Shown here: positions 28,737 through 31,567 of the stretch, one piece after another
Layout: the number at the start of each line of letters is the position of its first letter
Position numbering within the stretch: the stretch's first letter is position 1
From: a virus
Length of the DNA: 31,567 nt
Direction: 5' to 3' (one strand)
IMG/VR virus record: IMGVR_UViG_3300037247_000387
Location: 1-31,567 of that record
The notes under the pieces: generated by a model
The model's database searches: none
What the model was told of the DNA's origin: nothing
The model's input: the letters and a program-made list of their open reading frames with translations, nothing else
Program-made: the position numbers and the translations under genes

Positions 28737-30434
28737 TTAAATGAAAAATAATTGGTCTTTTGCTCCACCCTCTGATTGTGCTGTCAAATATTCACCATAT
28801 GCCATTGCAAGTGCAACCATTCCATCCACTTTGTCGGATGATTTCGATTTATCAATTTTGATGTTATCCGCGGCATCACGTAAAATATGTACGTTCCCAC
28901 ATTGCCATCTTAAAACCGGATTTCCTCCATGGTTAAATTTTCCACTAAGCATTAATTTTTGGATTGCTTTTGTTGGTGTTGACATAGAAACAAAACCCTG
29001 GCCAAATTTTGACATTTCAATTCCTGCATCTGTTAAATCAATAACCAATTGTGTGGCATTATACCGGTCATATGCAATGGATTGTAGGTTGTAAAGGTCC
29101 GCAATTCCCGGTTCCGTTGTTTTATCTCCATTTTTAGTGAACCCGGTTATTTTTGAAAAAATATAATTGTAATCTGTTACATTTCCGGGTGTAAGGTCAA
29201 TAAATCCATCATTGGCCCAAATATCATAATTTACACCATCTTTTTTGATTCTAATTGTATATGTCATATCAGGCAACCAGAAAAAACATAAAACATCAAT
29301 CATTTCCGTTTCTTCATCAGGAAAAACCAAAATCAATGATGTTGTATCATTTACACTTGCTAAATCTAAACCACCATAACATTTTCGACCAATTAATTTT
29401 TCCAGGTCAATTTTAAATGCACACTTCATAAAATCTTTATCTGGAATCCAGGTTTTTTCAGAATCAACCCAAAGATTTAAATTCTTAGTTTTGAAGGGAA
29501 CCTGTTTTGTTGGGTCATTAACGGCATCAATATAATTATCTTTTAATGCATCCGGCAAAACTGAAATACCATAATTTGGGTTTGCTTTGGCCCAATTTTT
29601 CGGGTCCTCCCAATTGTCGGATTCATCAATTGTATAAATAACACTAAAAAAATTGTCTTGTTCCAAACTACCATCCAGAATTTTAATTGCGATTTTGTCC
29701 ATTTGATAACATGGACCGTTTTTATTATAACCACGGGTTGTAATTACCAAAATCAATGGTTGTGGTCTTGCAACCATTGCGGATTTTATGTTGGTATATA
29801 ATTCATCTGTTTTATTCACATGGTATTCATCAATAATTGCAACATGTGGGTTTTTCCCCTCGAATGAATCCGCCTCACTTGATAATGGTCGTAAAAAACT
29901 TGCTGCCTCTTCAAATGTTATTGATTGAGCTAATAATTGAACATATGATTTTAATTGTGATTTTTCTAACATTTTTTTAGCAAATGTAAAAACCTCTTTT
30001 GCCTGGTCGCGTGTTGTGGCGGCGGTGTAAATTTCCGCGGCTGCCTCACCATCAACCATCAATCCTTTAACCGCAATAAATGCGGCATATGTTGATTTTC
30101 CGTTTTTTTTCGGAATTGATATATAAGCCTGTGTAAATCTTCGTTTTCCGTTTGCTCTTTCAAACCCATATAAATTCCAAGTAATAAATTGTTGCCATGG
30201 TTCCTGGATAAAAGATTTTCCGGCGGCATCACTTTTGAAATGTTTTAATGCTGCGGAAAAATTAATTGCTTTTATTGCTTTTTTTTCATTAAAATAAATT
30301 CCGCGTTCCTCTCCAAACTCCCGGTCCTTAAAATATCGGTCACATGCATTTTTAACATATTTACATGACAATATTTTTTCATCTAAAATATCACGCGCGT
30401 ATTGTTCCGCCGGGTGCAATTTCTTTTTTGGCAT
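28737..30434 (-). CDS. terL: Terminase large subunit
   Basis: A 565-residue large terminase of the Terminase_1 (HK97/lambda-independent) type. The ATPase domain has a variant Walker A PKKNGKST (108-115), Walker B VAIIDEYH with D202 and E203, and the coupling motif ITTRG at about 231-235. The nuclease domain has GGLDLASVND with D357, and later acidic residues (SSDKVDGMVALAMAYGEY near the end). It pumps and cuts DNA into proheads with the small subunit and portal. It overlaps TerS by 1 nt. All domains are intact. Confidence 0.96.
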   Translation of the reverse strand: MPKKKLHPAEQYARDILDEKILSCKYVKNACDRYFKDREFGEERGIYFNEKKAIKAINFSAALKHFKSDAAGKSFIQEPWQQFITWNLYGFERANGKRRFTQAYISIPKKNGKSTYAAFIAVKGLMVDGEAAAEIYTAATTRDQAKEVFTFAKKMLEKSQLKSYVQLLAQSITFEEAASFLRPLSSEADSFEGKNPHVAIIDEYHVNKTDELYTNIKSAMVARPQPLILVITTRGYNKNGPCYQMDKIAIKILDGSLEQDNFFSVIYTIDESDNWEDPKNWAKANPNYGISVLPDALKDNYIDAVNDPTKQVPFKTKNLNLWVDSEKTWIPDKDFMKCAFKIDLEKLIGRKCYGGLDLASVNDTTSLILVFPDEETEMIDVLCFFWLPDMTYTIRIKKDGVNYDIWANDGFIDLTPGNVTDYNYIFSKITGFTKNGDKTTEPGIADLYNLQSIAYDRYNATQLVIDLTDAGIEMSKFGQGFVSMSTPTKAIQKLMLSGKFNHGGNPVLRWQCGNVHILRDAADNIKIDKSKSSDKVDGMVALAMAYGEYLTAQSEGGAKDQLFFI

Positions 30435-30919
30435 TATGAAAATTGTTTTAAAAAGTCTGGTTTATCATCTGGTTCAATATTAAACTTTGTTCTGGAAATT
30501 GGCGTGAATCCAAAATCACCGGCCATTTTATTACATAATGTTGTCATATCCTTATAAAGTTTTAAATATGGATTTTCAACATATCGTAATAATTTTCCGT
30601 GTTCGTCGTGTACTTCTTGATAATGGCCTTTTTTTAATTCTGCAATACAAGTGAATAACATATCCAATGAATTGGCATAAATCGCCAATTGTTCATAATC
30701 TAATTCCGTTAATATTTTTAAATTTAATAATTGATTTGCCTTTTGCTTGAAAATGTCTTTTGCCTTCTTTGTTTTTAATACCTTCAATTGTTTCGCATTT
30801 TTAATTGAATCAACATCATTAACAACATCCGGTTCCAATTCATTTTTTTCCCGGCATGGTTGGTTGGTCCCTCTTAACTTTTTTAATTGTGATGGAATCT
30901 GTTTCCTACCTTGTGTCAT
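30434..30919 (-). CDS. terS: Terminase small subunit, P27 family
   Basis: A 161-residue small terminase of the P27 family. It starts with MTQGRKQIPSQLKKLRGTNQ, PCREKNELEP, then LTELDYEQLAIYANSLDMLF in the helix-turn-helix core, NPYLKLYKDMTTLCNKMAGD, and FGFTPISRTKF near the end. It binds phage DNA at the packaging site and hands it to the large subunit. Length is typical. It overlaps the PLD-like gene by 4 nt. Confidence 0.9.
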   Translation of the reverse strand: MTQGRKQIPSQLKKLRGTNQPCREKNELEPDVVNDVDSIKNAKQLKVLKTKKAKDIFKQKANQLLNLKILTELDYEQLAIYANSLDMLFTCIAELKKGHYQEVHDEHGKLLRYVENPYLKLYKDMTTLCNKMAGDFGFTPISRTKFNIEPDDKPDFLKQFS

Positions 30920-31536
30920 AATATCCGGCCTTTAACATTATTTATAAAATTTGTGTAAAATGTAAAAGTATCATTTTTTTTGTCAATGATAATATTTTCA
31001 TATCTGGGATTATTTGTAAAATTCATAGAGCCGACAAAATTAATAAATCCTTTTTTTGTTTTAATGCAAATAAATTTGGAATGGTTAGCGGTCAACTTAA
31101 TTTGAACCTTATATTTTAAAATTTTATATGCACCGGATGTGATAAGCCATTTAGATGAATGAATGGAACTCATTAATAAAATAATTTTTTTACAATTATT
31201 CATTTCCATTAATTTTAATAATGAACTAATCCCGGCCGGTGAAATTGAAAATGTTGAAATATATAATTCTTGTATTTCATTAATTAAGGCTTTTATAATA
31301 TTTGGCGAATCAAATTTACTAGAAATTAAATTTACACTTTCATTTTCATTAAATTCATTAATCAATTTATGGATGAATTTAATATCATCTATTATTTTAT
31401 TTTTCTGGACAAAATCATTTTTGGTGATTCTCTTAAAAATCGTGTTTTCTGATTTCTCCTGGATTGTTACTTTTTTATTTTTAAAAGTAATTTTTTCAAA
31501 ATCCTTGTTTATTCCCTTAAATTGTTTTTTTGTCAT
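30916..31536 (-). CDS. Phospholipase D-like protein with one HKD-type motif
   Basis: A 206-residue protein. The C-terminal part has a single HKD-like motif: NHSKFICIK (H152, K154) followed by VGSMNFTNNPRYE (169-180), where the family usually has GSANLT..PR.E. Its LYISTFSISPAGI (91-103) is the lead strand seen in phage PLD-like proteins near terminases. One HKD copy implies a dimer to form an active site, as in PLD nucleases. The family is known just upstream of terminase in Bacteroidota prophages; a role in nicking or packaging is inference. It is the first gene of the late unit in this window. Confidence 0.82.
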   Translation of the reverse strand: MTKKQFKGINKDFEKITFKNKKVTIQEKSENTIFKRITKNDFVQKNKIIDDIKFIHKLINEFNENESVNLISSKFDSPNIIKALINEIQELYISTFSISPAGISSLLKLMEMNNCKKIILLMSSIHSSKWLITSGAYKILKYKVQIKLTANHSKFICIKTKKGFINFVGSMNFTNNPRYENIIIDKKNDTFTFYTNFINNVKGRIL

Positions 31537-31567
31537 TTCTCTAATTTTGCATGCACGCTTAATAGTA

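Noticed and set aside
1-31567. CRISPR arrays, tRNA genes and insertion sequences
   Set aside because: No regularly spaced direct repeats, tRNA-like clover-leaf sequence or transposase-like ORF with terminal repeats was found on reading both strands.

Overview
The window looks like most or all of a temperate siphophage (prophage) genome from a Bacteroidota host, probably a flavobacterium. The DNA is very AT-rich and the start codons lack obvious Shine-Dalgarno sites. One promoter candidate fits the Bacteroidota TTG / TAnnTTTG pattern. The head genes are of HK97 type, and several small proteins resemble families common in flavobacterial phages. Every convincing gene is on the minus strand, so the genome reads from the right end to the left. 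No tRNA, rRNA, IS element or CRISPR array was found.

Late module, right to left (31.5 to 12.9 kb): a single-HKD phospholipase D-like protein, small and large terminase, HK97 portal, prohead protease, and a major capsid protein with a signal-peptide-like N terminus. Then come the head-tail connector, head closure, gp10-like and tail-completion proteins, the last fused to a large adhesin-like region. Next are the tail tube, tail chaperones joined by a textbook -1 ribosomal frameshift signal, the tape measure, a 1334-residue tail-tip/fibre protein and a lysis cassette (small membrane protein, M15 peptidase, 3TM-type holin). Hairpins follow several structural genes.

Replication and early module (12.7 to 8.4 kb): small unknown proteins, two of them only 59 residues, a flavobacterial-phage replication-initiator-like protein, a DnaB helicase, a DnaA domain-IV-like protein and an HNH nuclease. 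The last two overlap by about 300 nt in different frames.

Cassette-like block (about 8.4 to 4.9 kb): five genes, including two cytosine-5 DNA methyltransferases, are separated by unusually long spacers. Five copies of a two-part motif, TCATA-N7/8-CGTTA, sit at the gene boundaries, and several boundaries carry long inverted repeats. This organisation is absent elsewhere in the window and resembles a gene-cassette array; it lies next to the tyrosine recombinase. One methyltransferase gene holds a nested 233-codon ORF in another frame that looks like a genuine phage protein.

Left module (4.9 kb to the left end): ribbon-helix-helix-like protein, tyrosine integrase, zinc/HNH-type nuclease, a nucleoside 2-deoxyribosyltransferase-like enzyme, a YopX protein and many small unknown proteins. 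No CI-like repressor was recognised. If the window is a closed or permuted phage genome, its left edge, with a C-rich tract, lies just upstream of the packaging genes.
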